Source of the DNA: Pollenia angustigena | Lineage: Eukaryota; Arthropoda; Insecta; Diptera; Polleniidae | DNA length: 64,000 bases | Assembly (NCBI GenBank): GCA_930367215.1 | Contig: OV884056.1 | Span: 92,577,285 to 92,641,284, forward strand | Reading direction: 5' to 3' | Part shown: piece by piece, positions 22,171 to 34,200 of the stretch | Layout of the letters: every line of letters begins with the position of its first letter | Position numbering within the stretch: position 1 is the first letter of the stretch | Notes under the pieces: model-generated | What the model was told of the DNA's origin: nothing | The model's input: the letters and a program-made list of their open reading frames with translations, nothing else | Databases searched by the model: none | Made by a program: the position numbers and the translations under genes

Positions 22171-22615
22171 CTACGTTTATACGTAGCCTATTCGCGAATA
22201 AAAATTATTTGCGATTAACTAACTTTCTGTTTATATGTCTATTTCTTAATGAAAATTATTCTTTTTAAGTGATGCCAGATGGAAAATTTATTGATTTGGT
22301 AGCACTGTATGTATATAAACTTTTTATTTTTTAAATGAAAAAGATCAAAAATTATTGTGTATTTTTAAAATTATTTGCACATTTTTGATTTAATTCTACT
22401 TTTGTTGTCATATGAATGTGCCACATCGAAATAAAAACGTAAAACGGTTAAAAGTGTGGCAATGCTTAAATTCTTATTTGCAAATAGTCTCGTTAATCAG
22501 GAATTGTTTTCATGAGTTAGCTATTTGCAAATAAAAATTTAATTCACTGTTTATGCGGCAATATTCTCTACTTGCAATATATTTATTTGCGAATAAGTGG
22601 TGCGTATAAACGTAG
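22171..22615. mobile_element. TIR MITE CTACGTTTATACG with TA TSD
   Basis: Ends CTACGTTTATACG and CGTATAAACGTAG are flanked by TA. TTATTCGCGAATA-like blocks follow inside both arms. 445 bp, non-coding; Tc1/mariner type by TSD. 22620-23580 shows nothing recognisable. Confidence 0.75.
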
Positions 22616-23586
22616 TAATAAATTACCTAAATTCATGTAGCTCTATGGTATTGCAGCAACATTTTGCTTCTCGTTCCTTATCATTGGTTTTGATATGCAA
22701 CCATACCACTATTTTCTTTGTTGAGGTTTAATGTATTTTTTTTCTTAGATTGGTCCGTATTTTTGACGTATTTCTACACTTTATGCACTTTTGGTGTAAT
22801 TGAAACAGTTTAACTTTTTGTGGTTAGCAAAACCTAATTAATATGACCCTACATACAAGAAATTTTAGTTGCTTACTCCAGTATACATGAATTACATTCT
22901 TGTAAACATTGTTAGAATATATTGATGTTACACGGTCAACGTAGCAACATGTATATGTGTCCGTGCTAAAATGTTAACAGGTAGGCATGTTGCGGACAAC
23001 CCAGACGCATACACGAATGTACAAATAAATGTGTGTATAGCAGCAATGCAAGAACCACGTCTTACTTAAAACCATATGTTTAACATTATTAATATTACAA
23101 TATTCTATAAACAATGAAAACAACTGGAAATTAGGAACTAGTATGTTACCGATAACAGCAACCACATTTGGTTACATGAAAGTTCAAATAAACTTATTTG
23201 GTTGCTTGTCACGAATAAATTAATTTATTTAAAATTTAACACTCTATAAAATCAAGACTATAAATTTTCCCCACATTCCCTCATATAGTGTACCAGACTT
23301 TTAATTGGGTATACGTTGTCAAAATCTATTGTGATTAACAAAAGATGGCAATATTTCCCCTGTAAATTCATGTAACAGAGGTGTTATAATAGCTACGTGG
23401 CTAAATATCACTCCTTTTCCGGTTTGCTGCGAACAACTAAACAACTATACGCATCAGTACAAGTCACTTAAACATAAAATTTAATTGAATTTTTTTTTTA
23501 AAGTAGTGGAAACCTAAATTACCAGTTTAAATATATCACCAGTTTTCCAGCCCAAACCTCATCAAACCATAATTAAAGGTAAAACC

Positions 23587-23871
23587 TTAAATGTAATTTT
23601 TATAGTCAATCTGAGAGGTCTGATAATAACAAAAATTTAGGTTTTCATAGCTATTAAAATCTCAAAGCAAGCGACTAACCTGTGAAAGGTTCTTTTGCCA
23701 TAATTGGTAATCAGTGGTGCATGTAATCCCACATTTCCATATCCCAGAATATCGAAGATATAATTTGTTATCTGTGGTGGACTCATATACGGGGCCACCA
23801 CCGTTGCTGTTAATCTCGCATATATTGGTCAGCACTTCTGTTAAGCGATCGCTCCCATTAATCGCCAGCAC
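23587..23871 (-). CDS. Possible 3' end of an unknown gene, two exons
   Basis: On the minus strand 23871-23680 is open and includes NICEINSNGGGPVYESTTD, then KLYLRYSGIWKCGITCTTD and YQLWQKNLSQ. It stops exactly at a donor, CAG|GTTAGT. A 60-bp intron (23620-23679) ends in ATTATCAG, and the next exon adds TSQIDYKNYI and TAA. Balanced codon use and a typical fly-sized intron argue for a real coding region. I do not recognise the family. A plausible acceptor precedes the first exon near 23872; upstream exons were not found. It could also be a relic of a domesticated element. Confidence 0.35.
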
Positions 23872-24597
23872 TCATTAATAGATATGTATGCGGTAATGTG
23901 TATTCAGATTCACAGAATTTTTTAGTATTTTGTTTTACAAAAGACAAGAGACGTAAAAAAAGAAAAAACCATATGCATAGAAATATCATACTAAGTTCGA
24001 AGGTAACAAAGATCACACGGGTAACAGACGCTAAGAATAAAGTAACACGAGGAAGAAATTTAATTTAAAACTTACTAAAAACCAAGTGGCAGAAAATCAA
24101 TATTGTACACAATTGTTTATCCCTCCCACCCCATTGGGTTCCCGGAAAGAATTTTCCATACAACCTAAGTGGAGTCCTATGAAAGTGAAGTTCCTATCGT
24201 GACGTCATAAACCATCGATTATGTAACTATGTATAGTGCTAGTTTAATATGTTATAAAACAAACAAAAATCTACTTAAAAATAAATTTCGAAATGTGCCT
24301 AAAATTTGAAATCGTAAAACAAAAAAAAAAAAAAAATCCTTAAAATTAGTAACCCGAAAATATAATACCACAGAAAAGTATATTTAACCCGACAGTGAAA
24401 TACCAATAAATTCTTGCACATGGAAATTTCTTTTTAAGTAGAATCCACTAGGGAACAAGAAAAAAAAACTATTTCTTGTACTTTAACCTAATTCTAATTT
24501 TAATTTAGCCTAAGTATATACATACATCTGCATTGAACCACCCTAATAAGACAAGCTGCATACGCTTGCACATTTATACATACATACATACCAACAG

Positions 24598-24664
24598 ATC
24601 TTCACCAGTGCCAGCAGTTGCGGAGGCCTCTACAAACGCTGTTACATATCAACATGATAATGTG
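24598..24664 (+). CDS. Candidate small internal exon, unassigned
   Basis: A CAACAG acceptor precedes 67 nt that are GC-richer than their surroundings and end at a good donor, GTG|GTGAGT. One frame reads SSPVPAVAEASTNAVTYQHD without a stop. It may be coding or a 5' UTR exon. No matching exon was found nearby, so the call rests on splice signals and composition only. Confidence 0.22.
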
Positions 24665-25730
24665 GTGAGTGAGAAAAAAAAATATACATAAAAACAACAA
24701 AAAACCCATTTATTTATATTTTTACCAATGTATGTACGTTTAAACAAATGTTAACAACACCGCCTTGAGTTAATGAAATGTTAACGAAAAATGTTAGAAG
24801 GAAAAAATCCCTTAAAGTTTTTCTATGTAAAATATGGTTTTGTTAACATTAACCGTGAATTGATGCAGAAACTTTAATATAGTACGTACCTACATATATC
24901 CAATTTAGAAAAGTAGCTCAGTAAATTAAGTTTTAATATCCCTATTCCTTACGGGTAGTATACATTTTAGTTTTCATAAACGATAAGAAAAGATTAAGTC
25001 AGTCGCATTTCTTTATTATTGAATGTGGTTTGGATTGTTATTCCTGACCGGAAACAGTTCTGTTTATGTTACTTTTAATAGACTAGTTTAACATACCATG
25101 TAAGAAAAAAAAAAAAAAAAAAGAAAAAACATTTACGTTGGGAAACAATGTACAGTTAATTATTAGGAATCGTGTTGGGTTTCTTTGCAACCCTTCAACC
25201 AATTTGTGAATTTCTGTTAAATGAAATAAAGTGTAATATGAATATTTAAATATTTTAAAGTTTTCTTGCTGAAATATGTGAAGTGAAGGGGTAAGTGGTA
25301 TTAGGGATCTTAGTTAAACTTAGTGCGCAACTAGGATCAAAGGCAGGGAGGGTTCTGAGGCGCATCTCGTCCACCAACATCAAGGCGAGATATCGGTAAC
25401 GGTTTATAGTCTACGGTTGATGCCTTTTGAGTTAGATTATTCTCTTGGTTATTTGATCTAAATACAGGGTCTGTTGTCATCTTTATTGTTTTATGATCAA
25501 TTCCGGTCCACTTAAATTATATAGGAGTCTATAATAACATTTATGTATCCAAATGAATTATTGGCAAGCGAGATATAAGGGACAAGAATCCCACCCCACC
25601 CGACTGACCGCTAGTAATAGCAATGGCTCCTACCGTCCTATAATCTCGGAAACGCGCAAAATTCGCTAATCATCCTTTTAAGATCATTTGTGTGGTCATT
25701 TTACGGTTAGGTTTTTCCTAAACGGGCTAC
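24665..25730. other. AT-rich intergenic DNA
   Basis: No supported gene or element. Short poly-A runs and an 18-A tract near 25107 are present. Confidence 0.35.
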
Positions 25731-25731
25731 A

Positions 25732-27240
25732 TTACAATACACTCACAATATTATTACAGTAACGGACATACCAAGGGTCAGCTGTGATTATTCGAAGAAG
25801 TTTATTTTGGCGCCTTTGAATTTGTTCGATATTAGAGGCCGAGGCAGTGTCCCATAACTGAATACCATAGCACCAGATTGGCTTTAAGATGGAGTTGTAA
25901 AGAAGAAGTTTGCAATCGAGACTAAGGACTAGGGATGCCAAACGGCAAATCCCGGGATTTTTAATATATCAATTTTGTGTACAAAAATCTTTGTTTTTAT
26001 TGAATTTATATACTCTATACAAAAAAAAAAAAAATTATTAAAAAATATATGTTATATATATATAAAACCTTTTGAAAATTCATAATTCATAAATAAATGA
26101 AAAAAGGGTTGTTTATTTAAAAAATTAAAAATAAAAATTTCAAAATCCCGAATCCCGGGATTTTTAAAATCAATCCCGATTGGCATCCCTACTAAGGACA
26201 GAGTTTCTTCCAATTAGCCAATGAATTTGGATGGCTTTTAGTTTCATTTGAGTTAATTTTGCCTCTATATGACTTTTCCACGTTAAACGGCGATCTAGAT
26301 GAATACCGAGGTATTTTACATGCGAATTTTGAGGTATTATTTGATTATTGATTTTAATAGGGGGACATGATTCCCGATGCAAGGTGAATGTTATATGTAC
26401 GCATTTTTGCTCATTGACCTTTATCCTCCATTGCTTTAACCATAGTTCGAGTTGAAATATATGATCCTGTAGGTATCGAGATGCTTCTTGACTGCTTTCG
26501 TGCACGCTTATAAAAGCTGTATCATCAGCAAATGTTGAAGTTTGGGTGTAGTTGTTTGTTGCCATATATGAGGTGTATATTAAGTATAAAAGTGGGCCCA
26601 GGATGCTTCCCTGAGGGACTCCAGCGCCAATTAGCTGAGGAGAGCTTAAATAATCACCTTCTTTAATAATAAACTTTCGACCTACTAAGTAGTTTTCTAA
26701 CAGCTTGTGTGTATTTACTGGTAAGTTTAGCTTCAATTTAGGCAATAAGCCTTCATGCCAGACTTTATCAAAAGCTTGAGAAACATCGATGAAGAGAGCG
26801 GAACAACATTTTCTTTCTTCAAAGGCTTTTCTTATTGCGTTTACTATACGATGGGTTTGCTCAATTGTGCTGTGTTCTCTTCTAAAGCCGAATTGGTGGT
26901 TAGGAATACATCTATTTTCATTTAAAATTGGGGTTAATTTTGACGTTAACAGCTTCTCAAATTGTTGATATATTAGAAAGTAAGCTTATAGGCCTATATG
27001 ACTCAACTTTTGTGTGAGCCTTTCCTGGTTTAGGTATCATGGTGACTAAGGAAACCTTCCACTTTTGAGGATAGTGTTCAAGGCGTAAAATAGCATTAAA
27101 AATTAAAAGAATAATTTTCCTTGCTATGCTGGGCAGCTCCAAAAGCATTTTGTTGCTGATCTTATCAAAACCAGGAGCCTACTTGGGGTTTAAATCACAA
27201 ATAGCCTTTTCGATTTCTCTTTTCTCAAATCTTAGAGGAA
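25732..27240 (-). mobile_element. Jockey-type LINE, split by a hAT MITE
   Basis: The minus strand carries reverse transcriptase blocks in order: YPQKWKVSLVTMIPKPGK and YRPISLL (27148-26957), DVSQAFDKVWH near 26790, AGVPQGSILGPLLYLIYT (26745-26570), FADDTAF near 26530, and LKPIWCYGIQLWDTA (25941-25732). Frameshifts and stops separate them. The MITE 25930-26191 divides the thumb region. The C-terminus and 3' tail are missing. Confidence 0.88.
25930..26191. mobile_element. hAT MITE with 8-bp TSD CTAAGGAC
   Basis: 262 bp, starting TAGGGATGCCAAACGG and ending TTGGCATCCCTA; TSD CTAAGGAC at 25922-25929 and 26192-26199. It interrupts the LINE; the LINE text reads on across it once the TSD is removed. 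AATCCCGGGATT repeats mark both arms. Confidence 0.9.
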
Positions 27241-27311
27241 CAGCTGCTCTTCGGTCAAAATAAATGAAAAATATTTAGATCGGTTTTAACTGAATTTTAA
27301 TTTATTTTATA

Positions 27312-27800
27312 CTAGCTGACCCAGCAAACGTTGTTTTGCCATATAACTTATTTCTAGTGAAAGAAAGAGGATTAAAGCACTTTATACCATTAGAGGCGAT
27401 GGATAAAAAAAACAATAGCTTTTTTTTTCTTTATATCTGCTCGTTACATATTCAAAAGTAAACATAGAAAAGTGATGTATTTTTTATTCTGAAGTATGAA
27501 AATCAAGCAGACCAATTGCGTGTAAGATATTTTTTGTCAGTCCGTCTTTAGCCAACTAAAATAAGCTCGATGGCTTGCCGACGCGAGAACATGCCACGTA
27601 TAATTTTCCGTGTGGAAAACATGGTCTGCCCAAATCTAAGCCGCAAACAGATGTCGTTTGACAAGCTGACAGGAAATTTAGCGCGTTTGAATGCAATTGA
27701 GACGTCTGTGACAATCATCGGAGTTCGTGGCAGCAAAAGATTTTCGTCTCGGAATTTACCATTCCAAATGGTAGCTTCTATAAAGTTTTAAATAAATTTT
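27312..27800 (-). pseudogene. Helitron 3' end with helicase relic
   Basis: On the minus strand GKFRDENLLLPRTPMIV is followed, after a frameshift, by TSVCGLDLGRPCFPHGKLY and VACSRVGKPS, then AKDGLTKNI. This is the C-terminal part of the Helitron Rep/helicase protein. An in-frame TAG follows PSSLF, so it is dead. The 3' end has a GCAAA/TTTGC hairpin, GGGTCAG and CTAG at 27312-27315, then T. The 5' boundary is not determined. Confidence 0.8.
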
Positions 27801-28579
27801 TTTAAACACCAATCGTTTTAATGACAATCGTGATGGGTTCAAAATCCGAAGTAGAATAGCTGGAGAAAAAAAATTGTCAAAAAAAACTACATAAACTTTT
27901 CAAAAGAGTCGGCTAGTTAATCAAGAAGGTATAGGAGGAGGGGTGCTTTTACCCTTTTTTGCTTTATTTTAGACCGTTAATGTTAAAATTTACAGCCTTT
28001 AGTTCCTTCAAGACTCTATACTATCATCGGATAGTTTACCCGTTTGGACCTATTTTACGCCCTAAATGTTGGAATTTTTAAAAAATGTATATCTTAAAGT
28101 TCCTTTAAATGTTACAGTGTCTGCAAATTTAAAAAACCGGTTGATTAGTTAGTAAGATATAGGGAGCGGGATCTTTTACCCCTCTTGCTCTTTTTCACGC
28201 CCTAAATAATAAAACTTATAGGCTATAATTTCTTGCAGATTTTATACTATTCGCCTGCCAACTTTTAAGAAAATCCGTTGATTTTCCCGGTGTAACCAAA
28301 TAGCAGATGCGTTTGCCAAACGAGATGGTTTTCTGGACGACAGATTTATTGATCAATTCGTTGGCTTTCCAATGGCTCACTGTCAGTCACTCATAAGTGC
28401 TAGTCTAACAGACTTGCGCAGTTGTGGCTGACTCGTGAATCCACCTGCTCCGTATCCAGAACATTGTAGTATCTTAGTTAAAACTATAAACTAGCCGGTA
28501 GGGTCATGCCAACTGAATGGGCTTGGATTTCAATGACTACTGCAGAAGTTGTCATGGCTGCCAAAGGAACAAAACTTTA

Positions 28580-28700
28580 ACAAGTATGAAAGTAGAGTCG
28601 GTCAAGCCCGACTTAATGATTTCCTACACTACAGTATTTAAAAACACATTTACAAGAGTGCACCCTATTCGGGACCCATGGTAGATACGACTTTAAAAAA
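28580..28700 (+). repeat. Fragment of dipteran interspersed repeat
   Basis: GAGTCGGTCAAGCCCGACTT followed by CTACACTACAGTATTTAAAA matches the start of the repeat at 46691. Confidence 0.6.
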
Positions 28701-28793
28701 CTAAAGTCGTATATTTGTATTTAGGGTGTTGTACCGGTGTCGAATCTTATTTAAAAACGGTACTAAAAAAATATGGTTGTAATTTTGTATCTA

Positions 28794-30541
28794 CACGCAA
28801 AGAAAAAACATGGTTGTGGTAAACATATTCTAAGAGCAACATATTATGATAAGAATTATGATTGTACAGTACTTTTCGCTTATAGTCCACTACTCTAGTT
28901 GCACAACTTTTGTGGCCTATAAGCGAATTTGGACTATAACCGATTTTTTTTATAAACCATTTTATGGATAATAAGTGAAATCTATTATAATCCACATTTT
29001 GGACTATATAAATATTATTTTCTTCAATTCATTATTTTTAAACTAAAGAAAAGTTTATTTAAAACATAACCAAATATTGATTTAATTGAAATAAATTGTT
29101 AAAAATAATAGTTGCGAGAAAGGTAAATAAAAACATGTTGCCTGTTGATTAAAAAATATAAAAAACAGAGTGGACTATAAGCGACTATTTTTGCATAAAG
29201 AATTATAAATGGTTGCTAAAAAATGTGGCTTTTAAACAAAAATGGACTACAAGCGAAATGGACCTTAGAAAAAATAATTTGTATGAAATTCGAAAAAATG
29301 TGCAAGTGAATATGACAGTTTTGGCTTTAATCCGTTTTTGGCCTTTAAGCGGAATGGACTATAAGCAAAAAGTACTGTAGTCACCATATTAAGATTATTA
29401 TTGAATCATATTATGACTAAATATACTCGTACTATTACATCATAATATTTTTCCCTTAATCATATTATTATTATTCTGTTAATCATAATAAGTTAAGAAG
29501 TAATCAAATTATTGTCATGTTAATCATAATAAGCTAAGAAGTAATCATATTATCATCATGTTAATCATAATAAATTTAGAAGCAATCATATTATGATACA
29601 GTACCTTTCGTAGTTGTCATAAAAATACAAAATAAATTAAAATATTTTTGCATCGATTTTTTATTTTGTGGCTTTTTACAATTTTTCTTAATGTTCAAAT
29701 GAAAAATCTGTGGTTTTCATGGGCAACCGCGTGTGTCCATTTTTTCGATTTTAAGATGTTGATGCCATATTGCCTAATTTTGAACGCTCTTTACATTTTT
29801 TTGAAAAAAGATGGATCAATTCCGATTTTTTAACGTAATGACAAAGTTTAAAAAGTGCAATACCTCGCCCATGGGTTGATCTAGAATGGTTTTTCGGCTT
29901 TCCTGAAAAATTTGTTTAAAGACATACGCGGTTGCCCATGAAAACCACAGAAATATCGTAGCACTTTTATAAAATATAACGAAATCTCTGTGTGTTTTGT
30001 TGTTGGATTTTACAAAAAAAACTATGATATTTTGCATTTGCACTATTAAATCACTAATACTGAATGAACTCCGCTAATATTTTAATTTTTTAATATCTTT
30101 AAACTTATTTTTTATGGAATTTGATCTTTTAATTGTTTAACCGCTCACAAATAAAAAAAAAACGACACAACTGCTTCAAAATTATTTTACAAATGGCGCT
30201 ACATAATATGATTAGAGTAAAAATAGTTTGATTGTATCTTTAACATAATATGATAAATGTATAGAAAGTTATCATGTTATGGCTATTAAATATCATGATA
30301 TGGTTGTGAGAAATATAATATGTTTAGAAAGTTATCATAATTAATTAATTAAAAACATAATTAATAATTAAGTTGTTAGAAAAATAATTATTTTTCGGTC
30401 AACAATACTCAAAATCATAATTGCGATAAACACTGATATGTTTACAGTAACTATAATATTGTTGATATTTAATAAAAATAACAATTATTTGTGTACGCCA
30501 ACAATATATTGTTACATTAAACATAGTTTTTTCTCTGCGTG
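28794..30541. mobile_element. TIR element CACGCAAAGAAAAAAC, copy 1
   Basis: Ends CACGCAAAGAAAAAACATGG and ...TTTTTTCTCTGCGTG are flanked by TA. It aligns with 43758-45072 over its length except for a nested MITE (28867-29377) and small indels. An inner inverted pair (GTGGTTTTCATGGGCAACCG near 29712 and its complement near 29927) explains overlapping frames on both strands. A small frame (29648-29833) is shared with copy 2, but nothing marks it as a gene. Confidence 0.8.
28867..29377. mobile_element. pogo-like MITE with TA TSD
   Basis: 511 bp with ends CAGTACTTTTCGCTTATAG and its complement with one mismatch. TA flanks both sides. Copy 2 of the host element has the empty site ATTGTAGTCACC. 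The TIR start CAGTA..TTCGCTTA resembles Drosophila pogo. GGACTATAAGCG-like motifs recur inside. Confidence 0.85.
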
Positions 30542-30978
30542 TACAGTGTTGTGATGGTACCATATTTTTGGTAGAGTCACAATTTTGTATTTACAGGGTT
30601 GTGGCGGTACATAATATTTAGAAGAGTCGTAATTTCTGCCTGGGTATTTGCTTTAAGATATTTGAAAAATTTAATGACATTCAAAAAATAAGCCCCATTA
30701 AAGATTTAATACACAAATTTGATTTTGTATCAATTGCTTTAATATTTTTTTTTTATTTTTTACATTTGCAAAATATTTTTTTCTTGCATGCATTTCTTTT
30801 TGAAAGTAAAGTTAACTTTTTAAAATACATGTATTCAGTGTTATTTTTTTTTATTAATTTTTTAAGATTTTTGCTTCTCGTTCATTTACGCTTAAAGAGT
30901 TTAACCAGAAAACACAGCTTATGATCAGTTCGTTGAATCCATAGGAATTTCTTTTTTTTTACTTAAAACTACCTACAA

Positions 30979-30984
30979 TTTATT
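30979..30984 (-). terminator. Rh6: Polyadenylation signal of Rh6
   Basis: AATAAA on the minus strand, about 125 nt after the Rh6 stop codon. It is the first canonical hexamer I found downstream of exon 3. Confidence 0.5.
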
Positions 30985-31109
30985 ATGTATAAATGAATAT
31001 TTTGTATTGCAGAATCATTAAGTCCTTTAACCGTGCCAAAGTTGTCATTAATGTCGTTAGCTTTATAAAAGTACTATAAACAAAAATTTATAAAATAAAA
31101 CTGACATAT

Positions 31110-31230
31110 CTACGCTGCCGATTCACTGATTTCCGTCGTGCCTTGTGTACGCGAATCAGAAGCCGAGTCATCTTTGCCACATGCCAAGCAGGGCATTTTT
31201 TCTTTCAAAACTTGTTTGTATTTGGGATGA
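31110..31230 (-). CDS. Rh6: Rh6 exon 3 (C-terminal tail)
   Basis: This exon follows the acceptor TTGCAG at 31231. It completes the split serine and encodes [18 protein letters not shown], then an acidic serine-rich tail ending in ISESAA and TAG at 31110-31112. The tail matches the Rh6 C-terminus in length and motif order. Confidence 0.93.
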
Positions 31231-34200
31231 CTGCAAGAGAAAACATTTTAAAAGGAATTTTAATGAAAAAATAAAAATTTATGAATTTCTCTGCTACTCA
31301 CCTCAAACCGTAAACAATTGGATTGCAAACGGAATTGGCTTTGGCAAACACCGAACCGCAGATGGTGCTGAGCGGTGACAGATGCATTGATTCAAATATA
31401 CCGGCATAGTTAATAATCGTGTATGGTGTCCACGCCAGAAACCATAATGTTATTGTTACAAGTGCCACTTTGGCCAATTTAATTTCCACAGATTTGCCTT
31501 TATCTGCATCGCTGTTGCGCAACGAGGTCACATTCATTTTCTTTGCCTGTTCACGCATCGCCTGCTCATGGATCCTGACGGCCTGTAAAGATTAAAATTA
31601 AACAGGTAAGCAAGTATATAGTCGATCAAGGCCGACCATATGATTCCCTATTAGAGTTAATTAGAAGAAATTTTCTAGGGTGTCTACGCAGGAAAAAGTT
31701 GCTTGAAATTTTATGAAAAAAATTTTCTATTATTTGCGGAAAATTGTGGGAATTTAAATCTATAGGAAAAATTATTTTTGTTATTCGTGGGATATTTTGA
31801 GAATTTAAATCTATGTTTTTGCATTCAATTAAGGATTTTTACAATTTTGAATGCATTCATTGTTTTAAAATTATTATGAAGCTTTTTTGCACTGATAAAA
31901 AAGTTAAATTGAGAAACCTTTTTTCGACCAATAATTCAAAAAGTTACTCACAACTTTTCCTGAAATCATTAGCTATCAACCAAAGTCTAATACGGCAGTG
32001 TCCAGCTTATTGGCCATTACAGGTCATGCCATTAGAAAACTTTCTATGGCATACTGCATACATGTAAAGTAGGTGTGTTTTGAGAAAAGACAAGTACTTT
32101 TAGATGACATATGGCCGTTTTCTTATTGCACGATTACCTTTTTTCCAAGGAAAAACTGCGCATTAAAATAATTTGGTTTTCTCAATGTCTCATTTGCTTC
32201 TATTCTGTCGAAAAGCTAACCAGCACTGATCTGCCAATTATTTGTTTTCCTCAAGGTCTATCCAATAGGTCTGCTTAAGAAGCCAGATGTTTATTTGGTT
32301 TTTTCCTCAACGATATCAAGAGTTGTTTACATTTTCCTTATACGTGTATATTTTTGTTTACTTTTTTGGTTTTTTGCCACACATACATGCACACAAAACA
32401 CATTTTTCCTTTTGTTTTGCCTATGTAGTAGTAAGATTTTGACAACGGCAAGGAATTTTACACAAACAAAATGCCTGTTGTTTTTTGTATTGTTGTAGTA
32501 GTAAGCAGACCTATTGGATAGGCCTTGGTTTTCCTTTTATTTGCCGTACAGATAAATTCAATCTGTTGAATACCAACATTTGCATGTATTTTGAGAGGTG
32601 TTGCCAACTAAAAACAAAGATTTTTGCCGGTATATTGAGAAACCCAAAATCGTTAACGGACAGTTTATCGGTCTAATAAATTTATATTGACATTAAGTAA
32701 CAGGAAGATTGTCGTTACATTGAGAAAATGGCCATTAGAATACAAAATAACAAAAACGATAATAGCAAAGGCTACGCCATCACGAAAACAAAGTTTAAAA
32801 CTTCTGCGGATGTCGGACAAATGATGTCGCATGAACAGCATTCCTATTGGCTATTAATATCATGCTTGCAAACTTAGTCTGAGTTCATACGGCTCATATC
32901 TTATTGACAAGATTCTTCCTTTTTCTTCTTGGAACATGAATTGGCGTTCATGTGATTCATGTCATTTTGACGACATGTTTTTTATTTTGTTTTATTTGAT
33001 ATTGAAAACAAAAACAAAATCAAGGCGAATTTATTACAGGTGGTCTTAAAAGCCCTGCTGATATTAGCTAAAATCACAATACAATGATTTTACAAAAACA
33101 AATTGCTTGTGTTTTTTGTACGAGTTGTACTTGTTGTAGTACCGAGATTACCTGGGATGAATTCGCCTTGAACAAAATTAAACAACGAATAAGAAAGCAA
33201 AACATAAAGACAGTACATGTATGTATCTGTGTACTCGTTTCTTTTCCCCTCGTCCCTCTCGCCTATAAAGTAGCAATCTTGTCAATAAGACATGAGCCGT
33301 ATTAACACAGACTTAAGTGCCGGTTCACACACGTCATGTTTGACTCGTCAAGTCTTAAATTTTTAGGAGAGAGGGGCAAAGAAATGGCATTCTCTTTACC
33401 CTTCTTTCCTAAAAGTTCAAGACTTGACGAGTCAAACTTGTGTGAACCGGCTCTAAGATAGTTGTTGTTTAATTGCAGGGCTACCAGCTTTTATAAAGTG
33501 CATTTAATTCTTGTGACGTATTACGAGAGATACTGCAATAATCGTATACCAAAAATTTCACAAAGAGTAACAAAATTTCAAAATTTGTTTTATATGTAAG
33601 TTAAGCGAGTCACTTTTGTGCTCGTGTTCTACAAACAGGCAGTTAATCATGAAAACCATAATAATGGGATCGTTAAAGGCCAGTTTACACGGTAATACAA
33701 TGTATTACGACATTGCAAAAAATGATGTAGAATGAGAAAAATCTTATCAGGTAAAAGCAAAATGTATTGGGTACGAGAGAATACGAATACAAAATCTGAC
33801 AAACGGTCGGTAAATGCTTTTTTTCTAAACCATTTTAGAAACTTACATATGTATTCTCATCAGAGGTGTATTTTAACAGAGAATATTAAAGGTGGTAGTA
33901 TTTTTATACAATTACAAAAACAACTAAAATCAACTCAGGAAATTTTCATGTTGTTTTTGAAAAAATTTAAAACTGCAACTATCTGCTTTTTTTGTTATTA
34001 TTTTTGATTTTACTTGTACCATCCGTGTAAACATGAATTTTACTTACAAAAGATTTTTATTTTTTTCTTTAAACACGGAGAAATTTTCATGATATTTTGA
34101 TTCTACAAAGTCGTAATACATTGTATTATCGTGTAAGCTGGCCTTAACTACGATAATTTCCCAATATCCAATCTAGCCAATTTCGGTTACTCTGTTTTAA

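Noticed and set aside
29648..29833. Open frame conserved between two element copies (also 44141-44365)
   Set aside because: Conservation follows from the two copies of the TIR element; the mirrored frame on the other strand comes from an inner inverted repeat. No domain or codon signal.
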